Source: Corylus avellana (taxonomy: Eukaryota > Streptophyta > Magnoliopsida > Fagales > Betulaceae). Taken from it: DNA of 64,000 nucleotides. The notes beneath the pieces were generated by a model. The model had not been told where the DNA came from. It saw only the letters and a program-made list of their open reading frames with translations, and did not search any database. The stretch covers positions 13,638,906 through 13,702,905 of the forward strand of contig NC_081551.1 of NCBI RefSeq assembly GCF_901000735.1. Direction: 5' to 3'. Below are positions 1 to 11,100 of this stretch, piece after piece. Numbering within the stretch: the first letter of the stretch is position 1; each line of letters opens with the position of its first letter. Position numbers and translations under genes: made by a program.

Positions 1-313
1 TAGCTTTCCCATATGACATTCTGCCTTGTCCTCTTCGAACGTGCTTTTTTAGAAGGGAAGGATGGGCACACTCATGGTCCTGGGATTGCTTTAATACTCT
101 TTCTTTGTTCCGAGCCAATTGGGATTTCTTTAATACTTACTTTTAGCGGATGTGATTGAACTTTGTAATGTATTTTAGTTACCATTTTTTCCATTTGCTC
201 GAATGCATCATCTCTTGAAGCATGCTAAATGTTCCTTTTTTCTAATAAATTAGCATTTGAATCAATGTAGAATGTATATCTTCTGACAACTTAAATTTAC
301 TATTTTCATCCAG
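1..313 (+). other. intron of the RCC1-family gene (partial)
   Basis: No convincing coding sequence is visible. The stretch ends in a pyrimidine-rich tract and the acceptor TTTCATCCAG directly before the exon at 314. It is read as the 3' part of an intron whose upstream exon lies outside the window. Confidence 0.6.
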
Positions 314-839
314 AATGCAATATTTTCACATGGGGTTGGGGTGGTTCTCATGGAACATTTTCTGAAGATGGACTTTCATCCGGCGGACAATTGGTATGCT
401 TCCAACTTTCTTAAATAACTTTCATCTGCCTTAACATGCAACATAAGAACCATAGCTGCATGAATGATTATGATTATGATTATTATCGAGAGACGGTTAA
501 CATGCACATCACAATTTGGTTTCTGCATGTACAAGTTCTATACCAGTACTTTATTCTTCAATGATCTTGAAGCATGATCATCTATCATTTGAGGTGTTTA
601 ATATCTTGTGTTGCAATGATCTTCAAGTGTTATCATTAATATTTTGATTGACGTCGTACCAATGCGGCTTATTCTCTTTAGTATGTTGTGAAGCCATTAC
701 AAGTTGTTTCTTTGTATAGGGTCATGGAAGTGATGTGGACTACATAAAACCTACGATGATTCCGTTTGGAAAGAATGTGAAAGCCTTACAAATATCATGC
801 GGCTTTAATCACACAGGTGCCATTCTTGAATACACCTAA
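314..839 (+). CDS. RCC1-repeat family protein (UVR8-like), last two exons
   Basis: Exons are 314-393 and 720-839, separated by a GT-AG intron (394-719). The first two bases, 314-315, finish a codon from an exon outside the window. The peptide contains FTWGWGGSHGTFSEDG and ends with SCGFNHTGAILEYT and a stop at 837-839. GHG, SCG and HTGAI are the hallmark of RCC1 blades, which form seven-bladed propellers in chromatin/Ran exchange factors and in the UV-B receptor UVR8. The C-terminal pattern suits a plant RCC1 protein with a GTFSE insertion. Only about 65 residues are visible, so the exact substrate or partner cannot be given. Frame is kept across the junction (39 codons in the last exon) and no damage is seen. 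Calling it UVR8-like is family knowledge and does not claim a UV-B function. Confidence 0.85.
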
Positions 840-1775
840 CCTTTGTATACCTGGATGTCAGCTACAAGACATGTACCTCATATTCATTGCACAGAAGTGG
901 TTCCGACATTTCCAATTGCTCGATCGCACTCATTCGTTCATTCATCATATCATCTCGATGTCATTCATCACCCAATTAGCAACCATATACATGTTTAAGC
1001 TCATCCAGAAGACTCAAGAAAGATGCATCATACTTGATTGAGGGTTTTGTGACTTCAAATTTCAAAGAATAATTAAATTTAAAAAAACCACAGTATACAA
1101 GTACATGGGATAAAAGGTCCTACTATGCAAAGGATACAGTGTCATTGATGTCAGAGTGTATGTAGTCCAGCAAAAAAATGGCACTTATTCAATAAACGAA
1201 TATACTTTTGTACAAAGATACTTATTTTCTATTTACTATATGCTTAATTAATGAAAAATGGGAAAAATTCGAAATATCTAAGGGAGAAAATGTGTACATC
1301 ATGCATTAACTAGTGAGGTTCATTTTACTAATTAGAGGGGAATATGGTCCCCTCTAAAGAAAAGAAAATGTTTTTCTTTTCTTCCCATTCTATTTATTTA
1401 ACAATATGCTTTACCTTCTTTTGCAAAGTAAAAGAAGATGGTGAAACTGATTACCCACAAGTTCCATTTTCAATTGAATTTTTGTTTTTCCTAATATATC
1501 TCTATTGAATTCAAGTGAAAATGTTATTTATATTTAGCCATGTTAAAAACTGCCACACTGGAATCAACCAATCTTGGTCAATGTAATGCAATGCGATTTC
1601 AATTTTTGTGAAAATCAACATCGTTGGCTACTCATTGAAAAAATCAACATTGTTGACTCGATACTTGGCGGTCTATATGCTAAACCAACCAATCAAGCAG
1701 ATGTGATTTCAAATTTATATTGTTCATATATACACCGGGCAAAACCTTAAAAAAGTCTTGATTCAAAAGAATAAT
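840..1775. other. 3' flank of the RCC1 gene, AT-rich
   Basis: The 3'UTR of the RCC1 gene must begin here; an AATAAA-like signal occurs near 1,190. A 74-codon ORF at 817-1041 overlaps the stop in another frame and is not credible. No other gene or structured element was recognised. Confidence 0.5.
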
Positions 1776-2222
1776 GATAAATGCAAAATTGGTCCTTGTG
1801 GTTATTCTAAATTACAAATCACTTTTTGAGATATAAAAAATAATTTATAGATCTATTTAGTTGGTTTAGATCACAAATTACTCCTTATGGTATAAAAAAT
1901 AATTTATAGATTCTCATGGTAGGCCAAAATAAAGGTTTATTCCTTGAAATCAATTTCTATGCTCTAAAAACAAATATCAGTTTAATAAAATGAGTAACCA
2001 AATTTTCTCTAACTTAATTTAAATGAAATCCTTGTCACAATTTACTAACTTGAATATTGTTTTTATTTATTTTTCAATGGTTAGGAGATGTATTCGTCAA
2101 ATTATCGCAAAATGCTTTTAAATCGTGACGAGGAAGATGAAAATGAGAGAGTGTTAGGCATAGAGTAAAACTTTTGGAATAGAAGAGATTAGGTTAATTT
2201 ACTTTAGCAATATGACTTAGAG

Positions 2223-2450
2223 CCTATTTGGGATTGCATTTGAAAAATAGAGCTTTTAAGTCAAACATAGCTTTTGGGCAAAAGTTTCATTTTTAAGCTT
2301 TTGCCAAAAGTGCGTTTTGACCATTTTTAGGCTTTTTTGACCCTTAAAAACGCTTTTAATTTTTTTACTAAACAAGTACTTTTTTCTTCAAATAGACTTT
2401 TTTAGTGTTAAAAGCACTATTAGGCCCCTCAAACGCAATCCTAAACAGAC
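2223..2450. mobile_element. hAT-like MITE, copy 1
   Basis: The ends CCTATTTGGGATTGC and, on the opposite strand, CTGTTTAGGATTGC are inverted. Flanks ACTTAGAG (2,215-2,222) and CATTAGAG (2,451-2,458) look like a diverged 8 bp target duplication, typical of hAT elements. The interior has no ORF and folds on itself around GGGTCAAAA-like text. Related copies are at 7,822 and 59,727. Confidence 0.6.
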
Positions 2451-3188
2451 CATTAGAGTGAGGGCAGATGTGTAATCTTAGCTGGTGTTCTAAAATGATA
2501 TGAAAAATCCTAATTGTCATTTTTTTAAGTCAAAAATTAATAATATTTGTCACGTTTTTATTGGGTATGACGTGACAAAATTACGGATTCTAATAAGTTA
2601 TTTAACGAAAATTAATTACAGGGATTAAACTGTAATTTTGGAGGACCTATAAATTATTTTTTGAGTTAAATACCTCAGACCCCCTTGGAGTTTGCCAACT
2701 TTATTTATTCCTCCCTGGGTTTCATTTTTATTACAGGAGGTCCCTGTGGTTTTGATAATAGACCAAGTTAGTCCTCCATCAGTTAACCGTTAGTTGACTT
2801 AACGAAATTCCACGTGGACCAATCAAATGTTGACACGTGGCACCCACTTAATTTTTTTTTAATTAAAAAAAAAAAGGTAAAAAAGAAAAGAAAAACAATT
2901 GGGGTGGCCCGAGGCCACCCTTTGGCTGTGGGGTGGCCGAGGGCCACCCCATCTGGCCCGGTCGCTTCCGGCCACACCCCTTGGCTCAAGGGTGTGAGAG
3001 CCACCCTGGTGGGAATCCCTAGGGGTGGCAGGCCACCCCTTGGCCTCGGTGGCGAAACCACCCCAACCACAGTGGAGGGTGGTTTTACATTACCCGGTTT
3101 CCATGAGCCACCCCTTTGGAGCCAAGGGGGTGGCTTTCGGCCACCCCATCCGGAAACTTGAATGGGGTGGCCCGGGGCCACTACCGAT

Positions 3189-4973
3189 TGTATCCCGGCC
3201 GTTAAGGTTGAGTTTGCCACTTTTCTTCTTTCAAAAGTTCTTGCAAAGATCTATAAGGTCTATCAGAGTACTTACTTTTAAAGGATACGATAAATGTATA
3301 AAACATTATTCAAGAGATTTTATTACAAGCGAAATTAGAAAACATTAAACTTTAGTTGCGGAATATCATATTATTACAATAATTGATATGAAAAGACTTT
3401 GAAAGTTAATAATTATTCCCGCCCCCATTCCGGCCTTCTATTCCAGCGTCCGTTCTACCTGAAAACAAGAAATAAAACTGAATGAGCCCAAAGGGGGCCC
3501 AGCAAGTAAAATCCACAACCATAAATAGTTTTGCTTCTTGTTCTCAGTTTTGATAATTGTTTTTTTACAAATAAAAATACATCCAGCCATAATAATAATA
3601 CATGTATGTACGGTTGCATCTTCCATAGCATATACGTACTATTACATCTATTATTAGATCATCGTCATAAATCATCTTTATAGGTCATCATCATAATGCA
3701 TCGCTATAAATCATCATAGTATATCATCATTGAAAATCATCATAGTAAATCATCATTGAAAATCATTATAGTAAATCATTGTTGAAATTATATTATCATT
3801 TTCTCATATTAGGGCCCATGTACACTATTGCCCCTGTGTACGAGGGTTGCGGGTCCTTGTGACCATGGCACTGAACTGTGGCCTCAGCCATGCCCGACCG
3901 TCAATTAACTCTTTTCTTGGTGCACTCAACGGTCATGTTGATGGAATACCACCTTCTGGCATAGCCTCCTTCAGTGGTTTCGCTTCCATCCGAGTATCGG
4001 TACTGAACTCATCTCATCTTATCTTGGGGCCAAAAATACTCTCCTCCATACATGTGCCCTCATTTCATAAACATTTAACTCATTTCTTGTACTTTTCTTT
4101 GTACTTCTTTTGATGCATCTTAGGGCAACATGTAGGAGGGTTTATCATCAGTCTTCTTTCTTATAATCATCATTATTTCTCAACTTTCTTTTCTAAAAAA
4201 ATGGAAACTTTTCCAAATATAAACTTGTGTACTTAGAAAGCATTTAAAGAAATATAAACTTTCTAAATAATTCTTTTAGAAATCCTTCATGCATGCAACA
4301 TATCTCCATGACAGGTAAATAAAATAATCATTTACAGTTTGATACAAGAATAAATAAATAGCATGACATGAAGTACTTTTAGAAGGGGTAGTGAATTTAC
4401 TTACCTCTAGACTGAAGCTAAAAGTGGTCCAATGATCTAGTTGCTCCAATCTGATTAACACTACTAGTATATCTTTCAAACTAATTACTCAAGTCCGTTC
4501 TCTCTCGTGTTCTTTCTTTTTTGCAACGCTTTGTCTCGCCCTTTCTCTCTCTGTTTCGTGTAAACACTTTCAGAAAGAAGAAAGACCAAGTAGAAAACGG
4601 AAGAATGAAGAATATGTGGAAGAGAAGAGAGTGGAGTGGGGAAATTTGTGAAGGATGAGGACTCTATTTATAGGAAACCATCTCCATCTACCAATCTTCA
4701 TCTATAAACCTTCATCCACTAATCTCCATCTATAAATCTCCATCTACTAGTATCCATCTATAAATCTCCATCTACTATTATACCTACCATTGATTATTCT
4801 ACCTTTCATTTTACTATCATATTATTTCACTAATTACCATTATCTAATTATCACTCTCGGTAATATCATAAATTTCCCAAGAATTAACATCATTGCCTAA
4901 TATGAATATTAATATAATCATAGCATCAAATTAATATTTCTAAAATAAGATTTTCAAAATTTGAGGTGCTACA
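3189..4973 (-). mobile_element. solo LTR inserted in the Mutator-like element
   Basis: On the minus strand the LTR starts TGTAGCACCTCAAATTTTG at 4,973 and ends CCGGGATACA at 3,189. It has a TATA box (CCTATAAATAGAG on the minus strand, about 4,665-4,680). Flanks CCGAT (3,184-3,188) and CCCAT (4,974-4,978) fit a 5 bp target duplication with one change. Directly upstream of the TATA box are repeated TAGATGGAGATTTA-like units (about 4,690-4,790). No internal retrotransposon coding sequence adjoins it, so it is read as a solo LTR, probably Ty3-gypsy. Confidence 0.65.
3655..3785. repeat. degenerate tandem repeat (AATCATCATAGTA-type)
   Basis: Several imperfect direct copies of AAATCATCATAGTA and ATCATCATTGAAA alternate over about 130 bp inside the solo LTR. 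Confidence 0.65.
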
Positions 4974-5412
4974 CCCATGGCCAAAAGGGGTGGCTCGGCC
5001 ACCTCCAAATGGCGAAGGGGGTGACTCGGCCACCCCCAACTGTTTTTCTTTTCTTTTTTGCTTTTTTTTTTTCAAAAATACATTTTTTTTATTTAAAAAA
5101 AAAATTAAATAGGTGCCACATGTTAACATTTGATTATCCACGTGAAATTTCGTTAAGTCAACTAACGGTCAACTGACGGAGGACTAACTTAGTTTATTAT
5201 CAAAACCACATGGACCTCCTGTGATAAAAATAAAATCCTAAGGGGAAAAAATAAAGTTGGCAAACCCTAGGGGATTTTGAGGTATTTAACCCTTATTTTT
5301 TATACCACATAGAGTAATTTGTAATTTAAGCCAATATAAACTATTTTTTATACCACAATGAGTGATTTGTAATTAATGCCAACCTTATGGACAAATTTTA
5401 CATTCATTCCAA

Positions 5413-6249
5413 TTTTTAAAAATAGCTAAATAAGCGTGAAAATGAATATGACAAAATAGAAGTAGGTGTATTAAACCACCAAAAAAAAAAATGAGCTTCT
5501 CTCATATATATTGGACATATGTCATGGTATTTTAATCTTAGAGTGCATCCTAAATATGTGTTATCTTCTCTTGTTTAGAGATTTGATTGAGAGATATTAA
5601 AGATGCCCGATCACTTGTCTGACCTTTTTTTGACACATTGAAATGTTTCATTAATTATCACTTCTATTAAACCCTTTTAAAGCGCTTCACATATAGCACG
5701 CTGATTTTGGTTGTAGCAATTAATTAATGTCCTAGTTTGTATGTTATCCTTGGATCGATAAATCAAAAAGGTCCCTGACTAATTAAGAACTAGTTCAATT
5801 ACGCAATGAGTTGAAGATGCACATTAAATAAATAAATAAATAATTATACTAGAATTATAAATTATGAAAACATGTATAGGGTTTAATTGAATTCTTGCCG
5901 ATACTTGTTTGGAAATTAACTATCCATTCATAAAATAAAAGTACAGATTACCATGTACCTACGTGACACAATATTTATTCATGATGACATGATTAAATCC
6001 AAAAGCAAATAAATTAGGAAATATGATTAGCACAAGAACATTCCTGAATTTGGAGCCAAAAAAAAAAAAAAAAGGATTTGAGCATAAATAAATAAAATGC
6101 CGTTTAATTGCATCGTTCCATATATGTAGATCTCTGCCAGCCTCATAGTGACTTTCTTTCCAATTAATCCATGTTTGCATCCATCGTTCTTTGTCCGCCG
6201 ACAAAATCAAATCATTCTATTGACATAAAATAGAAACAAGGAAAAAATA
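5413..6249. other. AT-rich spacer without a recognised gene
   Basis: Nothing convincing is coded here. There are homopolymer A runs (6,059-6,072), AAAT microsatellite text (5,827-5,842) and short ORFs only. Confidence 0.5.
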
Positions 6250-6765
6250 TAAAAAAGTCTTTTAAATTAACATTCGCGATCCACCGAGCTCTACAATATT
6301 GAAAATGTACTAAAGTAACCCATCAAACTACCAAAATGTATCAAAAAGGTCATGTATTTTTTTTTATATTCCTATAATACCCCTATTCTTTAAAAAAATT
6401 AAATAATTAAATAATTAAACAAAAAAAAACCAAACAATTTTTAAAAAAGAAAAAAGCAAAAAAAAAAAAAAATCAATGGGCGAATAAATACAAAAAAAAA
6501 AAAAAGAAGAGTTTTTTGGAATAAATAAATAATTAGTTACTATAGTTGCCCTAAATTACAAATCACATGAAAGTAAATATTCCAAAAAAAAAATAATTTA
6601 GTCATTAGAGTCAAATTCCGTTAAAAATAATAAGGGTATTATTGGAATATAAAAAAATATGTGGCATTTTTGACACACTTTGGTAGTTTGATGGGCTATT
6701 TTAACACCTTTTGAACATCATACGACTCTTTTAAAAAACAGCTAATAGTTTAGAGGGTTTTTTTT
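6250..6765. mobile_element. inverted-repeat MITE
   Basis: CCCATCAAACTACCAAAATG (about 6,320) is matched in reverse at about 6,690 (TTTGGTAGTTTGATGGGC). The AATACCCCT/AGGGTATT blocks (6,376 and 6,634) continue the arms. Outer AAAAAGTCTTTTAAA-like ends lie near 6,250 and 6,740. The core is A-rich and non-coding. Ends and target duplication could not be set exactly, so the superfamily is open. Confidence 0.6.
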
Positions 6766-7078
6766 TATATATATGTCAACCTTTCGTTGACTCATGAGGA
6801 GCATGGCATGCATGCAGTATCTGCCTCTATGCCTAATTGTATACAAAAAGAGCCGTTAAGTTGAGACTTGAGTTATTGGTTGAGTTAAACTCTGGTTTCC
6901 TATCAGAATTAGGAAACCCAATCTGATAGGCTAAATAAAGTCGGTTAGGGTACTCCAAGTCCAAGCCGACGTAGGAAATCTCAGGCAATTAGGAGAGTCG
7001 GTGCAATTAGGAGAGTCGGTGTGAAATATAAATTATCACACCAGTTATCTCTCCATCACCATTCACCACAACACTCAT
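6766..7078. promoter_or_regulatory. upstream region of the orphan ORF, with an 18 bp duplication
   Basis: A perfect direct repeat GCAATTAGGAGAGTCGGT occurs twice in a row at about 6,985-7,020, followed by AAATATAAATTATC (about 7,025), a possible TATA element, and a CA-rich leader. The region may be the promoter of the ORF at 7,079 or the end of an unrecognised repeat. Confidence 0.35.
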
Positions 7079-7504
7079 TTGATCGATCTTTGTTGGCCAT
7101 CAATTCTAATGAAGATCACCATGATAACGCATCCCACTGTTGGTCAAGAATATGGGATGAAGAAACTTCTTCATGTGCCCACTAGACCAAGAACCAAGAT
7201 TGTGCGTAGCAAGAAGATCAGCAGGTCGTGTCTCATCTCTTTTATCAAAAGCCTTGGGCTTTCGCAGGAAGAGTTGGCGGAGAAGATCAGAAAGTTGAAG
7301 TATTCAAGGGACTACTCTTTCTTGTACTCTAATGATCATGAGCAAACTGAGAAAATCGAACCTTATCTTCGTCTGGATATGGTTGAAGCTTTCGACCACA
7401 ACAAGAAGCTTAAGGTCGGTGCTCGAAACGGCTCTCAAGAGTATGTTCATCATGTCAAGCAAAGCCGTAACCGTAGAGCGACAGCTAGAAAGTGGGAGAT
7501 TTAA
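7079..7504 (+). CDS. hypothetical protein, 141 codons, orphan ORF
   Basis: A single uninterrupted frame ends in TAA at 7,502-7,504. A shorter start, MKITMITHPTVGQEYG, lies at 7,109. The product is very basic (RPRTKIVRSKK near the N-terminus, KQSRNRRATARKWEI at the C-terminus) and has a middle part with SLGLSQEELAEKIRKLK that may be helical. There is no signal peptide or membrane segment. I do not recognise the family. Codon usage is mixed and the GC content is higher than the flanks, which favours a real or recently real gene. It could also be a single exon of a larger gene or a retrotransposed fragment. No function is proposed. Confidence 0.4.
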   Translation: MIDLCWPSILMKITMITHPTVGQEYGMKKLLHVPTRPRTKIVRSKKISRSCLISFIKSLGLSQEELAEKIRKLKYSRDYSFLYSNDHEQTEKIEPYLRLDMVEAFDHNKKLKVGARNGSQEYVHHVKQSRNRRATARKWEI

Positions 7505-7821
7505 ACCATAAGTACAAGGTTACTAATCAAAACTGTTTCCCAAAAATCGCCCATCATTATCGTACGCATGAAATGTCATGCAATTACTATCGACGTGGTC
7601 GTCAAATTTACTTTTGACGGGGCTTTCAACTTTCTAGTTTTTATTTTTAAATTGTACTGTGTTCATGTAAATATATAATATGAGATTTACGATTCAAAAT
7701 TCGACCCGTACGTTCAAACTAGCCTTTATTTCCGGTGTCAAGAATATGCTCAACGTCAATCTAAGTAATTATTACCTGTGATCACCTTAATTTATCTAGT
7801 TTCCACCATTGATCAACTCAT
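7505..7821. other. spacer, no gene seen
   Basis: 3' flank of the orphan ORF; AT-rich, no features recognised. Confidence 0.4.
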
Positions 7822-8035
7822 ATTGTGTTTGGGTGTGCGTTTAACACTAAAAAAAAAATTTTGAAGAAAAAAGTACGCAGTCGGTAAAAAAATTGAAACC
7901 CTTTTTAAGGGTTCAAAATGTCAAAAAATTGCCAAAACACCCTTCGAAAAAACCTTAAAATCAAACTTTTACTAAAAAACATTTTTTTGACTTAAAAGCT
8001 TTATTTCTCAAAAACAATCTCAAACATACTATAAT
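7822..8035. mobile_element. hAT-like MITE, copy 2
   Basis: Left end TGTTTGGGTGTGCGTTTAAC and right end CTCAAACATA match the design of the elements at 2,223 and 59,727. The interior also aligns: AAAAAGTAC, GGTTCAAAATGTCAAAAA, TTGACTTAAAAGC. It lies in the 3' flank of the kinesin gene. No clear target duplication was found. Confidence 0.6.
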
Positions 8036-8102
8036 TCTTCTATACACTTCCTATGCTTGTATGGTATGAGAGAGAACCTTGAAATGGCAATTATAAAGTC
8101 TT

Positions 8103-11100
8103 TCATTTCAGCATCTTGACAGAAGAGAATGGACCCCAGAAAATAAAGAAACGGATAATGCCTGAAATCTTATGCAGAACATTTGAAATTACGCCATCTT
8201 CTTTGCGGAGTGCATCAAGCCTCTCAACAGCTGCTATTCTGTCTTTGAGAACCTTGTTCTCCTTCTTAAGCTGTAAAATATAAAATTTTATAGCTTAGGT
8301 GTATCAATACATATTTACTTAATTTAGATTGTTCACATTCTCATTATCTGAAATCTCTCTTAATAAATAAGGGGATTAGTCTTGGAGATTGCTTGAAGAA
8401 GTTGACTGTGAACTTACACTTCGATGTTAAAAAAGAAATATAATACTGGTATATATTCCCACCTTCAGCTTTTCTGGCTTTTTAAAACTTTTTTGTTCTT
8501 TTTATTTTTTTTAATGAGCAGACGTCAAATAGGCAACCAAAATTCATTGATATGATGCTTATGAGCCCCTGTTTCATAAACTAGTGAAAACTTATCACTT
8601 ACCTCTTCAAAATTAGGCACAAGCTCTTCCAATTCGTGTTGTAGTAAGGAAATTGTCCGTAAAGTAACATCTGCATAACCTGTTTCCAGCTCTTCAACCG
8701 AATACGGATCAAAGAAAATTCCCTCCAGAATGAACAACTCTTCGAGTAATTTCACATCTTCAATATCCAATCTCTCCCTCAACTGGATGAATGAAAGTTG
8801 TTTTAGAAACTGCAAGTCATGTAAAAGACTTTGAAAATGTACTACATTGGGTCATATTAAGAGTTTCACAAATACTTCTAACCTTGTTTAAAATTCTCTC
8901 GCATGATTCATCTTTATTTGGATAGAGAACTTCTTGCTTCTTAGCAAGTTTATCATCATTGCAGTTAACACGTGGTGATGACTTGATATGCTTTGCCCTG
9001 CCCCAATATCCATTTCCACAAACAGAACAAAGATCATAAAATTCAACCAAAGAATGTCTATCTCCAGAACCCAAAGCTGAGTTCATGTCGATAATTGGAA
9101 AATGTTGCATTTCTTTGGAATGATTTCAAGTTTATCAGAACTAAAAAAGTTGGTGAATTATGTAAATTAATATTTGTTGCTATAAAGGAACCAGAGCCAT
9201 AAAGTAGTACTCAATTAGAAAGAAAAGAAAAGTGTCATTTTGCTACTAGGTAAATCTTAGCAATGATAATAGTATGCTTTTAGAAAACCGTGGCCTTAAC
9301 ACTAAAGGAGTTTGAATTAGCACCTCCCACCAAACCGAAGAGTGGATAGGCTCTCTGATGCATTTGAAGAGCTCGGTGAGCAACAACACAATAAAGCAGT
9401 TCTGGTGTTCCCACCCTGCAAGATGAGAGCTGAAGATCATATCTTACCAACCAAATTGATACTGGTACGATGAGGAAAGGAGGGTGAGAAACTAACAAGT
9501 GCATCCTGTAGAATCCGAGTAAGCTTAGAATCACGATATGGGATGTGGTTTGCTCTGCCTGAGCCACATGTCAAAGCATTTATAACATTCCCAAGGGCTG
9601 AGAGGGACTTGTTGATCATTTTAGCTTCTTCAAGAACTCTCCCTTCAGCCCCCGTTTTCTCCACTTTCTCTGATCCTGCCAAGTCCACAAGGACTAGTTT
9701 CCCAGTGTTCACTCTGTCCATAGTAGTGAAATTTTCAAAATTAAATCATTACAAATCTTGAACTGATTCAAAAAATACTACCTCTTCTCGCCAATTAGTT
9801 CTTGTTGGACTGTGAAAATGTAAACAGAATGACTTCTACTGCTGGCCATGTTCATTTCTGTCTATGCTAAGGTTTGGAAAGAATATTTAGTCACAAAAAG
9901 CCAACATTACTTCCACCCAGGAAACAGTCTTTTGAAACATTGCGTAATCAAGAAATACAAAGAGTTGCAAAAGAAAAGTAAAGCAGGATACGGGTCTCTC
10001 CAACTGCTCTGTTAGCTATCCCAGTCTATGCATTTTCAAAGTCAGCTTTAAAAATAAAATATACAACAAAATCGTCAAGCAGTTCTTGACTTACCGATAG
10101 GCTTTCTAGTGCTTGCGCAGGATCCAGTATAGAGATCTGGAAAGGGAAGGCTCTTACAATTGGGAAAAAAATCTAACAGCAAAAGATATAAACAAAATGG
10201 ATCTAATGAAAATGCATAGAGAATGAAGATGGTCTGATCAAATTATCTTTCTGCTGACAATGATTTGTGATGGATATCTTGAATAAGACAAGCCTGACTA
10301 CTCTAGTGTGTTTGTTGATACATTTGTGACCTTTCTAGAGTTTTGTGTATATGTGTGTGCATGTATTTCTACAAACATTGTGAAAGTGGTGTTCAAGCAT
10401 ATTGGGGATTTGAAGCCAGGTTTATGGCACAGCTGCATCATATTAGAAAATTAGGACGACCAAGTATAAACAAAATTGCACAATGATATTATCATAATAA
10501 GATGGGCTCACCTCTGTTGCTCCAGACAACAATATCCCTTGTACTTTGCTCTCCTTAATCTGTATATGGTCCTTGGATAAATCAAGGAGGTCCCTGAGTA
10601 ATGTGTGGGAAAGATCAGTAATGATCAAGAGTTCAAGACTGAGGTAACATCCCCAAATTTTTTGAAGAAAGTACAGATATAATCAAGACTATTAAGATGT
10701 GTTAAAGTTAAGGGAATCAACCATTTGGGTGATAAGTACCTTACTTTTTCCATGTAGATCTCTACCTGGAAGAAGCACAATAGATTCAAAAAATTACAAT
10801 TAGTCATTGATATTGACATTATAGCCAATGCTAGCCCATAGTGCACGATAAAGGAATGTGCAAGTGTCTCAGTACCATTGACAACTTGATAGAGTATTTT
10901 GCTATTTTATCAAAAGATTTAATATGCTCAAAAAGTCCATCTACTACTCTTGGAAGTATCCCTTTCTTCTTCTCGTCACATTCTAGAACGCCAGGCCCCT
11001 TATCGAAAATGACATCATGTATTAGCTTTATTAACATCTGTGAAAGTCATTTCTAGAATATGTTTGTGATTCATTCCATTACCTCCATACTATACGTCTT

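Larger units (their letters stand above)
2663..5292. mobile_element. Mutator-like non-autonomous element with long TIRs
   Basis: The left end GAGTTAAATACCTC and right end (reverse strand) GGGTTAAATACCTC begin inverted arms of about 300 bp. These run through GTCAGTTGACCGTTAGTTGA-like sequence into GC-rich GGGTGGCC blocks (2,890-3,185 and 4,974-5,040). The flanks are an exact 9 bp repeat TTATTTTTT (2,654-2,662 and 5,293-5,301). Nine-base duplications with long TIRs are the signature of Mutator-like elements. No transposase is present. Most of the interior is a later LTR insertion. ORFs read from the GC-rich arms are products of the repeats, not genes. Confidence 0.8.
1776..5412. mobile_element. 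outer inverted-repeat element, nested host of other insertions
   Basis: About 120 bp at 1,776-1,905 (CTTGTGGTTATTCTAAATTA and two ATAAAAAATAATTTATA-type blocks) reappear as an imperfect reverse complement at 5,295-5,412. The arms enclose the hAT-like MITE at 2,223 and the Mutator-like element at 2,663. This suggests an older terminal-inverted-repeat element in which later elements landed. The outer ends and target duplication are not clear. Confidence 0.45.

Noticed and set aside
817..1041. 74-codon ORF
   Set aside because: It overlaps the last RCC1 codons in another frame and continues into the 3'UTR.
2783..3348. ORFs of 107-145 codons on both strands
   Set aside because: They lie in the GGCCACCCC-rich arm of a Mutator-like element. 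Open frames on both strands follow from the self-complementary repeat, and the peptides are Pro/Gly/Trp-rich low complexity.
9246..9761. Several ORFs in other frames and on the plus strand
   Set aside because: Shadows of the kinesin motor exons 11 and 12; the spliced minus-strand frame explains the conservation.
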